Below are positions 56,138 to 64,000 of a stretch of 64,000 nt of DNA, piece by piece. The translations under genes were made by a program, and so were the position numbers. Every line of letters starts with the position of its first letter. The stretch's first letter is position 1. The notes under the pieces are model-generated. The model worked only from the letters and a program-made list of their open reading frames with translations. It had not been told where the DNA came from and did not search any database. This DNA is from FLUQ01 sp031550605 (lineage in GTDB: Bacteria; Desulfobacterota; Desulfovibrionia; Desulfovibrionales; Desulfovibrionaceae): the NCBI GenBank assembly GCA_031550605.1, contig JAVBOK010000021.1, positions 39,497 to 103,496 of the forward strand. Direction: 5' to 3'.

Positions 56138-57124
56138 TTACGCGGTCCGTCCCGGGACGGGTTCCCGGTGCTGCACAAACCACCCGTACGCCGCCGCGAT
56201 CCCGTCCCGCAAATCTGTCTGCGCCTTCCAGCCCAGGGCCGCCAGCCGGCCCACATCCAGCAGTTTCCGCGGGGTGCCGTCGGGCCTGGAAGGGTCTGTG
56301 GCGATGGTTCCCGTGTATCCTACCACATGGGCCACGAGTCGCGCCAGTTCCATGATGCTCAGGTCGGTTCCGCAGCCCACGTTGATGTGGTCCGCTTCCG
56401 AGTAGCGCTGCATCAGAAAGACCAGCGCTTCGGCCAGATCGTCCGCGTACAGAAATTCGCGGCGGGGCTTTCCCGTGCCCCAGATGGTCACGCTTTTCAT
56501 ACCTGTTTCTTTGGCTTCGTGAAAGCGGCGGATAAGGGCCGGCAGCACGTGGCTGTTTTCCGGATGGAAATTGTCGCCGGGACCGTACAGGTTTGTGGGC
56601 ATGGCGGATATGGCGTCAAAGCCGTATTGCTTGCGGTAGGCCTGGCAGACCTTGATGCCCGCGATTTTGGCAATGGCGTACCATTCGTTGGTGCTCTCCA
56701 GCGGGCCGGTCAGCAGGTATTCCTCTTTGATGGGCTGGGGGCAGAACTTGGGATAAATGCACGACGACCCCAGAAACAGCAGTTTCCTGCAGCCGTTCCG
56801 GTACGCGCTGTCGATGACGTTGTTCTGCATCAACAGGTTGTCACGGATAAAATCGGCCGGGTATGTGTCGTTGGCGTGAATGCCGCCCACTTTCGCCGCG
56901 GCCAGAAACACGTATTCCGGCTTTTCGCCGGTGAAAAAAACTTCCGTGGCGGCCTGGTCCCGCAGGTCCAGTTCCGTGCTGGTCCGGAGGATCAGGTTGG
57001 AAAAACCGGCCGCCGAAAGGGCGCGGACAATGGCCGATCCCACCAGCCCGCGATGCCCGGCCACGTACACGCGGCTGTGCGCCTCCATGGGCGGAGCTTT
57101 CCGCAACAACTGTTCCGTCGGCAT
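56138..57124 (-). CDS. fcl: GDP-L-fucose synthase
   Basis: The 328-residue enzyme converts GDP-4-keto-6-deoxymannose to GDP-L-fucose with NADPH (epimerase and reductase). Signatures are VYVAGHRGLVGSAIVRAL, AAAKVGGIHANDTYPA, LGSSCIYPKF, the catalytic WYAIAKIAGIK (Tyr-x3-Lys) and NLYGPGDNFH. It directly follows gmd, its substrate supplier, so the pair makes the fucose donor for the glycan. The ATG at 57124 was chosen; a GTG at 57130 overlaps the gmd stop and would add two residues. Confidence 0.95.
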   Translation of the reverse strand: MPTEQLLRKAPPMEAHSRVYVAGHRGLVGSAIVRALSAAGFSNLILRTSTELDLRDQAATEVFFTGEKPEYVFLAAAKVGGIHANDTYPADFIRDNLLMQNNVIDSAYRNGCRKLLFLGSSCIYPKFCPQPIKEEYLLTGPLESTNEWYAIAKIAGIKVCQAYRKQYGFDAISAMPTNLYGPGDNFHPENSHVLPALIRRFHEAKETGMKSVTIWGTGKPRREFLYADDLAEALVFLMQRYSEADHINVGCGTDLSIMELARLVAHVVGYTGTIATDPSRPDGTPRKLLDVGRLAALGWKAQTDLRDGIAAAYGWFVQHREPVPGRTA

Positions 57125-57126
57125 GC

Positions 57127-58332
57127 TCACTCCCGCGCCTCGTGCACGCTGAAGCCGGCCTGCAGGCAGAGGCTGTCGCGCCGGGCCCCGGCGAAGTCCT
57201 CCTCCACCATCTCGCGCACCAGAGCGTCAAAGCTGGTGCGGGGCTGCCAGCCCAATTTTTCCCTGGCCTTTGCCGCATCGCCGAGCAGGGTTTCCACTTC
57301 CGTGGGCCGGAAATACCGCGGGTCCACCCGCACGATGACCGCACCGGGCCGCAGTTGGGGGTTCTTTTTGAACCTGGACAGGATGTCGGCAAAAAAAGCC
57401 TCTCTGGCGACGGAATTTTCTCCCGCGGCCTGGCGTTCCATCAGTTCGATCAACGGCCGCTGGTCAAAGTCGCTGACCACGCCGGTTTCTTTCACGCCTT
57501 CGCCTTTCCAGGCCAGCCGCAGCCCCAGAGCGCCGGCCGCGGCGTCGATGAATTCGCGCACCGAATGCTGCACGCCCGTGGCGATGACGAAATCTTCCGG
57601 CTTGTCCTGCTGCAGCATCAGCCACATCATTTCCACGTAATCGCGGGCGTGGCCCCAGTCGCGCAGGGCGTTCAGGTTGCCCATGTACAGGCAGTCGTCC
57701 AGCCCCAGAATGACGCGGGGCAGGGCCCTCGTGATCTTGCGGGTGACAAAGGTTTCGCCGCGCAAGGGGGATTCGTGGTTGAAGAGAATGCCGTTGCAGG
57801 CATACATGCCGTATGCCTCGCGATAGTTCACCGTGATCCAGTACCCGTAGATTTTGGCGCAGGCGTAAGGGGACCGGGGATAGAAAGGCGTCGTCTCCTT
57901 CTGGGGCAGTTCCCGCACCAGGCCGTACAGTTCCGAAGTGGAAGCCTGATACACGCGGGTCTTTGGCGCCAGGCCCAGCAGGCGCACGGCCTCCAGCACG
58001 CGCAGGGTGCCCAGGCCGTCCACGTTGGCCGTGTATTCCGGCGAATCAAAGGAGACCTTCACGTGGCTCTGCGCGCCCAGGTTATAGATCTCGTCCGGCA
58101 GAATTTTCTGCACCAGGCTGATGATGTTGGCGCTGTCCGTCAGGTCGCCGTAATGCAGGAAAAACCGCTTGTCCCGCGTGTGCACGCCCTGATAGATGCC
58201 GTCCACCCGCTGGGTGTTGAACAGGGAAGACCGGCGTTTGATGCCGTGCACCTCGTAGCCTTTGCCAAGCAGAAAACGGGCCAGATACGCGCCGTCCTGG
58301 CCGGTGACACCGGTGATCAACGCTTTCTTCAT
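57127..58332 (-). CDS. gmd: GDP-mannose 4,6-dehydratase
   Basis: The 401-residue enzyme makes GDP-4-keto-6-deoxymannose from GDP-mannose. It shows ALITGVTGQDGAYLARFLL, YNLGAQSHVKVSFDSPEYT, the active-site STSELYG and SPYACAKIYGYW (Tyr-x3-Lys), and GNLNALRDWGHARDYVEMMW. A stretch around residues 290-330 (QRPLIELMERQAAGEN) is an insertion compared with typical ~370-residue Gmd. It heads the minus-strand glycan operon. A GAGGT site precedes the ATG. A 212-base gap to the divergent TIM-barrel gene contains an inverted repeat. Confidence 0.95.
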   Translation of the reverse strand: MKKALITGVTGQDGAYLARFLLGKGYEVHGIKRRSSLFNTQRVDGIYQGVHTRDKRFFLHYGDLTDSANIISLVQKILPDEIYNLGAQSHVKVSFDSPEYTANVDGLGTLRVLEAVRLLGLAPKTRVYQASTSELYGLVRELPQKETTPFYPRSPYACAKIYGYWITVNYREAYGMYACNGILFNHESPLRGETFVTRKITRALPRVILGLDDCLYMGNLNALRDWGHARDYVEMMWLMLQQDKPEDFVIATGVQHSVREFIDAAAGALGLRLAWKGEGVKETGVVSDFDQRPLIELMERQAAGENSVAREAFFADILSRFKKNPQLRPGAVIVRVDPRYFRPTEVETLLGDAAKAREKLGWQPRTSFDALVREMVEEDFAGARRDSLCLQAGFSVHEARE

Positions 58333-58402
58333 GTATACCTCACAAAAAATGGCGACCCGTTGCCGGGGCAGTATCCCATAGGCCGGGGACGAATTTCCGT
58401 CA

Positions 58403-58440
58403 ATGCCTTGTACCTTTTTTTCCGTTGCGGAACAAGGCAT
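58403..58440. repeat. Inverted repeat in the gmd upstream gap
   Basis: ATGCCTTGT (58403-58411) and ACAAGGCAT (58432-58440) are perfect inverted copies with a 20-base spacer containing seven T. It may be an operator for the glycan operon or part of a divergent promoter; no clear -10 or -35 boxes were seen. Confidence 0.4.
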
Positions 58441-58544
58441 GTCCGTCACCGCGCCGCACCATGCGCTGTCCGACGCCGCAACACGCCGTCTTGGTTTCAA
58501 CCGCAATGCATGGTATGATCCCCGGATACGAAGCGAGGGTTTCC

Positions 58545-59408
58545 ATGCCGTGTTACGTGAATTTGCCCCTGAGCTGGGTGCGCCGCGACGAAGCGTGGCT
58601 GGACTGGTTCATCGCGGCCCGCATCGCGCCGGAACTGGGTCTGGACCCGGCGTCTCTCGGCCTGCCCCGTTCCTGGCACGAACGCATTGCCGCCCGGCTG
58701 CGGGATGCGGCCATTCCCTGTGCGGTGCATCTGCCTTTCATGGGCATACAGCCCGCGTCCGGCGATCCGGCGGAACGGGCGAACAGCCGTTCCGCCTTGG
58801 GCCTGGGCGCGGATCTGGCCAGCCTCTACGGCGCGGCCCACATGATCGGACATCCGTATTACCAGGCCCCCCGCGACGGTGCGAGCAACCGCGACGCCTC
58901 CGCCGCATGGCTGGACACTTCCGTGGACGCCTGGCGGGATATCCCCCGACGGGGCGGCGCGCCGCTGTTTCTGGAAAACACATACGAAACCGCGCCCGAA
59001 CCCGTGGCCGCCGTGATCACCGCCCTGATTGCGGCCACGGACGCGGCGTCCGTCGGCGTCTGTTTTGACGTGGGGCATTGGTATTCTTTCGCCGGCGGCA
59101 GTCTGCGGGACAACCTGAAGGACTGGCTGGCGGTTTTTGCCCTTTTTCGCACCCACCTGCACCTGCACGACAACAACGGCGCCCACGACGAGCACCTGGG
59201 TCTGGGCCGGGGCGGAGTTCCCCTGGCGGACTTTTTCGCCGGCCTGAGCGGGCGGCGGAATCTGACCGCCACCATGGAGCCGCACGACGCCGAAGCCTTC
59301 ATCCACAGCGCGGACTGGCTGATGAAAAACCCCGCCGCCGCCGCGCTGATCGGCTGGCCGGGCTTTTCCGCCGACGCGCCCGCGCCGCCGGGCATGCCCG
59401 GTGCATGA
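58545..59408 (+). CDS. Sugar phosphate isomerase/epimerase-like TIM-barrel protein
   Basis: A 287-residue protein of the xylose-isomerase-like/AP endonuclease 2 TIM-barrel group. Metal-site strands are visible: IPCAVHLPFMG, AHMIGHPYYQ, PLFLENTYET, VGVCFDVGHWYSF and THLHLHDNNGAHDEHLGLGRGGVP, with His, Glu and Asp residues in the family positions. Members act as isomerases, epimerases or hydrolases on sugars or nucleic acid; the substrate is not clear. The ATG at 58545 begins the fold and follows a GCGAGGG site. It is divergent from gmd and 65 bases before the tRNA genes. Confidence 0.8.
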   Translation: MPCYVNLPLSWVRRDEAWLDWFIAARIAPELGLDPASLGLPRSWHERIAARLRDAAIPCAVHLPFMGIQPASGDPAERANSRSALGLGADLASLYGAAHMIGHPYYQAPRDGASNRDASAAWLDTSVDAWRDIPRRGGAPLFLENTYETAPEPVAAVITALIAATDAASVGVCFDVGHWYSFAGGSLRDNLKDWLAVFALFRTHLHLHDNNGAHDEHLGLGRGGVPLADFFAGLSGRRNLTATMEPHDAEAFIHSADWLMKNPAAAALIGWPGFSADAPAPPGMPGA

Positions 59409-59473
59409 AAAAAGTCTTGCCAAAGAGCGCGATTCGGTCTATCCGAATCAACACGCCGCGAAACAGCGACCGC

Positions 59474-59548
59474 GGGCGGTTAGCTCAGCGGTAGAGCGTC
59501 GGCCTTACAAGCCGAGGGCCACAGGTTCAAATCCTGTACCGCCCACCA
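59474..59548 (+). tRNA. tRNA-Val (anticodon TAC)
   Basis: The acceptor stem GGGCGGT pairs with ACCGCCC. The D arm is GCTC/GAGC, the anticodon loop CTTACAA gives TAC for GUA, the T arm is ACAGG-TTCAAAT-CCTGT, and the ACCA end is encoded. Confidence 0.95.
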
Positions 59549-59582
59549 GAAAAGCTTCTGCAAGAAGCGCGCGCGGCATTAC

Positions 59583-59659
<77 letters not shown>

Positions 59660-59739
59660 GAATGTTCCGGGCAACTGCCCGACCCCATATTTCCGGTCCC
59701 GTAACGCCGGATCAAACAGGCCGAAAGAGGCCAGGTTAC

Positions 59740-59816
<77 letters not shown>

Positions 59817-59847
59817 GAAAATGATTCAGGGGACGCCCTGAAAAACT

Positions 59848-59878
59848 GAAAGTCCTTGTCCCGCAAGGACTTTCTTTT
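59848..59878 (+). terminator. Rho-independent terminator of the tRNA unit
   Basis: GAAAGTCCTTG (59848-59858) pairs perfectly with CAAGGACTTTC (59864-59874), with a five-base loop, and is followed by TTTT. It lies 31 bases after the last tRNA. Confidence 0.88.
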
Positions 59879-59979
59879 GATGTTGGCATCGACCATCACC
59901 CTCATTATTGTACCCGCTTCCCGGCGCATGTCTTTTACCGGCTCTCCGGCTCTCATCACGCTGCAATAAGGAACGCGTC

Positions 59980-61410
59980 ATGATCAGCGCAAAAGAAATG
60001 AACGAACTGGGCCTGCCGAACCATCCGGCGGTAATGCCCCTGGCCCTGAAGACCGTCAACAAGGCCGTCGCGGCGGGCGCGGATGCGTTTGATATTATGG
60101 AACGGCTGGGCAGGCTGGCCGCCGGCCCGCAAAGCATGGTGGACGACGCCCTGCTCGGACCTTTGGCGGAAGCGGTTTTACACGCTTTTCCGGCGGGAAT
60201 CCGCTTTCATCCGCGCAAGACGCCCGCGCCCTGGAAGCAATGGGGCGATATCGCCCTTGAAAATTCCGCGGTACTGCAGATGCACAAGGCCTCCATGCTG
60301 CCCGTGGCGGTACGGGGCGCGCTCATGCCTGACGCGCATACCGGCTACGGCTTGCCCATCGGCGGCGTGCTGGCGGTGAAGGACGCCGTCATTCCGTATG
60401 CCGTGGGCGTAGATATCGCCTGCCGCATGCGGCTCACGGTACTGGACATGCCCGTGTCGGGCCTGACGCAACGCCGCGAAAGACTGATCCGGGCCATTGA
60501 GGAAGAAACCCGCTTCGGCATGGGGGCGTCCTTTGAAAAGGGAGAGCGGCGCGACCATGCCGTCATGGAAGAAGACTGGTGCGTCTGCGCCCTCACGGCG
60601 CACCTGAAGCCCAAGGCCGGGAAGCAGCTCGGCAGCAGCGGCGGGGGCAACCATTTCGTCGAATTCGGCGAACTGATTCTGGATGCCCCTGCCCTGGGGC
60701 TGGACAAAGGAACCTACCTGTCCCTGCTCAGCCATTCCGGAAGCCGGGGAACCGGTGAAGAAGTGGCCGGGCGTTACAGCAAGCTGGCCATGGAACTGCG
60801 CCCCCACCTGCCGCAGGAGTTGAAACATCTGGCCTGGCTTGGTCGGCAAAGCGCCGAAGGACAGGAATACTGGGCCGCCATGCAGCTTATGGGCAAGTAT
60901 GCCGCCGCCAACCATGAGCTGATCCATCGGCACGTACTGGCGAACCTGGGGGCCGAAGCTCTGGTGCATGTGGAAAACCACCACAACTTCGCCTGGGAGG
61001 AAGAGCATGATGGGGAGACGGTCATTGTCCACCGCAAGGGAGCGACCCCGGCGGGCAGAGGTGTACTGGGCGTCGTGCCCGGCTCCATGGGCAGCTCCGG
61101 ATTTGTGGTGCAAGGCAAGGGGAACGCGGACGCGCTCAACTCCTGCTCCCATGGGGCGGGACGGTTGATGAGCCGCACAGCCGCCATGAAAAACCTTGAC
61201 CGCGACGATGTGCGCCGGTTTCTGGAAGACGCGGGCGTGCACCTGATTTCCGGCGGCCTGGACGAAGCGCCCATGGCCTATAAGGACATCCATGCGGTCA
61301 TGGCCGCCCAGAGCGATCTTGTGGACATCGTGGCTCGGTTTGAACCGCGTCTGGTCAAGATGGCCCCTGATGAGGGCGGCAGCGCCAGACGCAAGGGCAA
61401 GAAAAAGTAG
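59980..61410 (+). CDS. rtcB: RNA-splicing ligase RtcB
   Basis: The 476-residue protein joins 2',3'-cyclic phosphate or 3'-phosphate RNA ends to 5'-hydroxyl ends using GTP and manganese. Signatures are MPDAHTGYGLPIGGV, the manganese site YAVGVDIACRM (canonical DIGCGM, with the Cys kept), GSSGGGNHFVEFGE, SHSGSRGTGEE, HVENHHNFAWEE and the guanylylated histidine block CSHGAGRLMSR. It is longer than E. coli RtcB by about 70 residues, with a charged C-terminus. Neither an rtcA gene nor an rtcR regulator is adjacent. It is located directly downstream of tRNA genes, possible repair targets. Confidence 0.93.
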   Translation: MISAKEMNELGLPNHPAVMPLALKTVNKAVAAGADAFDIMERLGRLAAGPQSMVDDALLGPLAEAVLHAFPAGIRFHPRKTPAPWKQWGDIALENSAVLQMHKASMLPVAVRGALMPDAHTGYGLPIGGVLAVKDAVIPYAVGVDIACRMRLTVLDMPVSGLTQRRERLIRAIEEETRFGMGASFEKGERRDHAVMEEDWCVCALTAHLKPKAGKQLGSSGGGNHFVEFGELILDAPALGLDKGTYLSLLSHSGSRGTGEEVAGRYSKLAMELRPHLPQELKHLAWLGRQSAEGQEYWAAMQLMGKYAAANHELIHRHVLANLGAEALVHVENHHNFAWEEEHDGETVIVHRKGATPAGRGVLGVVPGSMGSSGFVVQGKGNADALNSCSHGAGRLMSRTAAMKNLDRDDVRRFLEDAGVHLISGGLDEAPMAYKDIHAVMAAQSDLVDIVARFEPRLVKMAPDEGGSARRKGKKK

Positions 61411-61461
61411 CAGGGCCGTTTGAGATGCCTGCTTGGAAAAATAGTGCGCTCGGGTGGCTGA

Positions 61462-62130
61462 GATAGGCTGCGTTTTCAAAATTTTTTGCAAGATGCGCTC
61501 AAACGGGATATTCCCAACTCTCCGGAAGAACTTACCCGCCTGCTCCAAAGCATGAATCTCGCCACGGACGGAGGCGTTTTAAATCTCGCCGGAGTGCTCT
61601 TGTTTGCCGAGCGCCCGGAGTTGGTTGTGCCGCAATGCGTGGTCAAAGGAACCCGCTACCTCGGCAATGAAGCATATGTCGGTGGCTATGCGGATAACAG
61701 AGAATTCTCTGGCCCGCTTCGCAAAATCTTCGACGATGCGCTGGCTTTTATTATGCGTTACCTGCACAAAATACAGGCGGAGCGCGGGGTGAACTCGCCG
61801 GGCCTGCCGGAAGTTCCCGAAAACGTTTTTGGGGAACTCTTGGTCAATGCTCTGGTACATCGGGATTATCTGATCAACGCGCCCATCCGGCTCTTCATTT
61901 TCGACAACCGCATTGAAATCATCAGCCCCGGTCATTTGTCCGGCAATTTGACCATGAAAGAGATCAAGGCCGGAAAATCCAGCATCCGCAACCCTATTCT
62001 GGCATCCTATGTCGCCAAAGGGTTGCTGCCTTATCTCGACCCCGGCGGCATAGAACGCGCCCTGAAAAACTGGCCGGATATTGAGTTTGTGGACAACCGT
62101 GAAACGTGCTTGCTCACGGCTCGGGTGTGA
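61462..62130 (+). pseudogene. 5'-truncated RecG-like (AlbA_2-type) ATP-dependent DNA helicase-related protein
   Basis: About 220 residues are readable from 61462, just after an in-frame stop at 61459-61461, with no convincing start (a TTG at 61486 lacks a ribosome site). The sequence matches the C-terminal half of putative transcriptional regulator/RecG-like proteins with an AlbA_2 domain: LNLAGVLLFAERPE, the GHKL-like ELLVNALVHRDYLINAPIRLFIFDNRIEI and LPYLDPGGIERAL. The whole N-terminal AlbA_2 DNA-binding domain is missing. It is probably a remnant of a mobile or defence-associated gene. It is convergent with the Fic gene. Confidence 0.65.
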
Positions 62131-62140
62131 CGACCGGGCA

Positions 62141-63241
62141 TCACAGGCCAAGCGTATAGCTCGTGCTGCGCCCACCCTCCTCACTCTGCTTGAGAATACC
62201 GTACTCCATCAACTCGCGAATATCCCGCAAAGCCGTATCTGGTGAGCATTTTGCCAGTTTGGCGTATTTGCCGCTGGTCAGCTTGCCTTCAAATCCGTCC
62301 AACAGGCGGTTGATAACGTTGCACTGGCGCTCATTGAGTTGAAACTGATTGGCATGTTGCCAGACGCGAGCCTTACGGAAAACAGCAGCCAGTGTTTCTT
62401 CCGCGCCGTCAATGGCGCGGCCAAGGCAACCCCAAAACCAATCCAGCCAGGGGGTAATATCCAGACCGCCCTTCTGGCTGCGCTCCAAAACATCATAGTA
62501 GTCTTTACGCTCCCGCTCGATCCGCCCCGACATGCTGTAAAAACGTTGCGGGCAATCATCCGCCCTCGCCAGGGCGCAATCGGCAATAGCGCGGGCGATA
62601 CGCCCGTTGCCGTCCTCAAAGGGGTGGATGGTCACAAACCAGAGGTGCGCGATTCCGGCTTTAAGCACCGGGTCAAGATCACGCGCCGCGTTGAACCAGT
62701 CCAGAAAGCGCGTCATTTCCTGATCAAGACGTTCCGCTGCCGGCGCCTCAAAGTGAACTTTTTCATGGCCGACATAGCCGGAGACAACCCGCATGGGGCC
62801 AGCTTCCGGGGTACGCCACGCGCCAACGGTGATTCTGCGTGATACGCCATACCCCATTGGGAACAGAGCCGCATGCCAACCGAACAGGCGTTCCGCCGTC
62901 AACGGCTCCGCATACCGTTGCGTGGCATCCAGCATCATTTCAACGATGCCTTCCACGTTCCGGTTAACGGGCGCGAGTCCGCCGATGTCGATACCGAGCC
63001 TGCGGGCCAGAGAAGAACGCACTTGGGCCATGTCCAGCATTTCCCCTTCAATGGCGCTGGATTCCACCACATCAAGGGTCAGGGTTTCCAACCCGGCCTC
63101 GGCGCGGATGGAAAAGTCGAGAGCGTTCATTCGGCCAAGGAGCAGACCCTGCTTGTGGCGTATGGCGGCAAGCGGACTTGCCAGCGCGTCCATATTCCAA
63201 TGAAAGTCAGGCCACTCGGGGCGTTCGTGGATATAGCGCAT
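62141..63241 (-). CDS. Fic-family adenylyltransferase with DUF4172 and C-terminal winged helix
   Basis: A 366-residue Fic protein. The N-terminus (YIHERPEWPDFHWNMDAL) is a DUF4172 segment. The inhibitory helix motif SSAIEGE is near residue 60. The Fic core is IHPFEDGNGRIARA near residue 205, with catalytic His and the phosphate-binding GNGR complete. The C-terminus (about 300-366) is a winged helix (KYAKLAKCSPDTALRDIRELMEYGIL). Fic enzymes transfer AMP to target proteins; the inhibitory motif indicates self-control. The ATG at 63241 begins the DUF4172 segment, and an upstream ATG at 63295 lies within an operator-like palindrome. The winged helix suggests autoregulation. Confidence 0.9.
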   Translation of the reverse strand: MRYIHERPEWPDFHWNMDALASPLAAIRHKQGLLLGRMNALDFSIRAEAGLETLTLDVVESSAIEGEMLDMAQVRSSLARRLGIDIGGLAPVNRNVEGIVEMMLDATQRYAEPLTAERLFGWHAALFPMGYGVSRRITVGAWRTPEAGPMRVVSGYVGHEKVHFEAPAAERLDQEMTRFLDWFNAARDLDPVLKAGIAHLWFVTIHPFEDGNGRIARAIADCALARADDCPQRFYSMSGRIERERKDYYDVLERSQKGGLDITPWLDWFWGCLGRAIDGAEETLAAVFRKARVWQHANQFQLNERQCNVINRLLDGFEGKLTSGKYAKLAKCSPDTALRDIRELMEYGILKQSEEGGRSTSYTLGL

Positions 63242-63254
63242 AATCTCCGCACCT

Positions 63255-63322
63255 TTTGCGGTGAATATGGTGGATTTTTGCCGCACGGTCAACATTTACC
63301 GCAAAATTTGCGGTGAATGTTG
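63255..63322 (-). promoter_or_regulatory. Repeated palindromic operator upstream of the fic gene
   Basis: A near-perfect 33-base palindrome (63290-63322) has arms CAACATTTACCGCAAA and TTTGCGGTGAATGTTG, with one mismatch. A third copy, TTTGCGGTGAAT, lies at 63255-63266. The sites sit directly upstream of the Fic start and may bind its own winged helix. Confidence 0.55.
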
Positions 63323-63329
63323 GAGGTAA

Positions 63330-63662
63330 TCTCCGCATGTACTGCTGGGTCACTCAGATCGCGGCAGCCAGTATTGCAGCGCTGCCTACCAGGAAAAACT
63401 CCGCACATACGGCCTGACCTGCTCCATGAGCAGAAAAGGCGATTGCTATGACAACGCGCCCATGGACTTCTGGGGCTTGTTGAAAAATGAATTGGTACAT
63501 CGCAAAAACTACAGCTCACGGGCTGAAGCCATTATAGATGTAGCAGAGTATATTGAAGTATTTTACAATCGACAAAGGCGTCAGGCGGTACTTGGCTATC
63601 TCTCACCAGCGGCGTTCGCCAGAAACTGCCTGCCGGGACAAAAATTACCAACTGCCGCTTAA
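63330..63662 (+). mobile_element. IS3-family transposase remnant (C-terminal part of OrfB)
   Basis: The reading frame from about 63345 gives GHSDRGSQYCSAAYQEKL, SMSRKGDCYDNAPM, FWGLLKNELVHRKNY and EYIEVFYNRQRRQAVLGYLSPAAF. This is the end of an IS3-type DDE transposase, including the last Asp region and the catalytic Glu in LKNEL. The first two-thirds and OrfA are missing, and the break is near 63330, just beyond the fic operator. After the stop, GCGTCCGAATTTGACGACCT near 63666 looks like the right inverted end of such elements. Confidence 0.85.
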
Positions 63663-63815
63663 CATGGCGTCCGAATTTGACGACCTACCTCAGGGCGCGG
63701 CTGGGCTATTTTCTGGAGCGTGCCCCGTTCGAGCTTATGGGGGGTGGCCGCCGGCTCAGGCCGGTGACGCACCCCAAAGCTCCGGTTACTGGGCCACGCC
63801 GTTGCCTTTGAGGCT

Positions 63816-64000
63816 TCAGGCCTGGCCAAGCCAATAGCACAGCAACGGTGCCGGCACCCGCATAATCCGGGACTTCGCGGCTCCGTCAAACTCCAGCGGG
63901 CCCAGATCGTCCGGGGATTTGGTCACCACAAAGCCGCGCTCGGTTTTTTTCTCTTCCATGAATTCCAGAAGGCCTTTCAAATCCCGCGCTCCGCTGTGCT
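63816..64000 (-). CDS. C-terminal end of a DUF4143 AAA-family ATPase (partial)
   Basis: Read on the minus strand from the window end, about 60 residues are open to a TGA at 63816-63818. They contain HSGARDLKGLLEFMEEK, RGFVVTKSPDD and the tail RIMRVPAPLLCYWLGQA. This matches the nuclease-like C-terminal DUF4143 part of putative archaeal/bacterial AAA ATPases often found in mobile or defence regions. The start and ATPase domain lie outside the window. The 150 bases between it and the IS remnant show no gene. Confidence 0.72.
   Translation of the reverse strand, partial: HSGARDLKGLLEFMEEKKTERGFVVTKSPDDLGPLEFDGAAKSRIMRVPAPLLCYWLGQA

Noticed and set aside
58403..58440. Terminator for an unseen gene
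   Set aside because: The inverted repeat has a 20-base loop and no T-run after the second arm, and genes on both sides point away from it.
63659..63889. 76-codon minus open frame near the window end
   Set aside because: It overlaps the better supported DUF4143 C-terminal frame and the IS end and has no recognisable motif.

Overview
The window is a high-GC bacterial chromosome segment. Its gene content (PEP-CTERM/exosortase-linked genes, several tripartite tricarboxylate transporters, a BKACE enzyme, a LarA homologue, an ABC-exported glycan cluster) and codon use suggest a Desulfovibrio-like member of the Desulfobacterota. That placement is inference; no rRNA is present. No CRISPR array, rRNA or complete prophage was seen.

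1-11.3 kb: an exopolysaccharide/PEP-CTERM neighbourhood. It opens with the C-terminus of a Fis-type (PrsR-like) sigma-54 activator. Then come an Asp-box secreted protein, a methyltransferase, an ATP-grasp ligase, an exosortase-associated-type PLP decarboxylase and a truncated polysaccharide deacetylase. A large three-domain protein (FeeM-like N-acyltransferase + ThiF/E1 + nitroreductase) is divergent from a PilZ-like gene, and a PEP-CTERM protein follows. Sigma-54-type promoters lie before the PilZ-like and PEP-CTERM genes and possibly before the fusion gene, so the activator and its targets may be encoded together.

11.4-23.7 kb: a BON lipoprotein and lgt on the minus strand, then twelve tightly overlapping plus-strand genes resembling an aryl-polyene-type lipid cluster. 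They comprise dehydratases, a LolA-like carrier, an MMPL exporter, a lipoprotein, a thioesterase, a GT2-DUF2062 protein, an acyltransferase, one ACP, a ketosynthase, a chain-length-factor-like protein and an AMP ligase. No ketoreductase or aromatic lyase is present.

23.8-37.8 kb: two organic-acid uptake/catabolism loci. The first is FadR-type regulator, LeuC/LeuD-like hydro-lyase, a tandemly duplicated TctA-TctB pair, and a LarA-like nickel racemase. The second is a divergent GntR regulator, a BKACE enzyme and TctB-TctA-TctC, followed by a convergent RidA gene. A 16-nt identical motif lies upstream of both BKACE and RidA.

38-43.5 kb: housekeeping genes (serS, a PilZ protein, a YchJ-like SEC-C protein, an IscR-like Rrf2 regulator, aroE, a deacetylase). 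The serS/PilZ gap holds a consensus sigma-54 promoter with no clear gene behind it, only a short candidate RNA.

43.5-58.3 kb: a minus-strand surface-glycan cluster (gmd, fcl, Wzm/Wzt-type ABC exporter, methyltransferases, a second Gmd-like enzyme, several glycosyltransferases). Part of it is AT-rich and looks acquired.

58.5-64 kb: a TIM-barrel protein, tRNA-Val, two identical tRNA-Asp genes, an RtcB RNA ligase, then a decayed region with a RecG-like remnant, a Fic protein with repeat operators, an IS3-type transposase fragment and the end of a DUF4143 ATPase.
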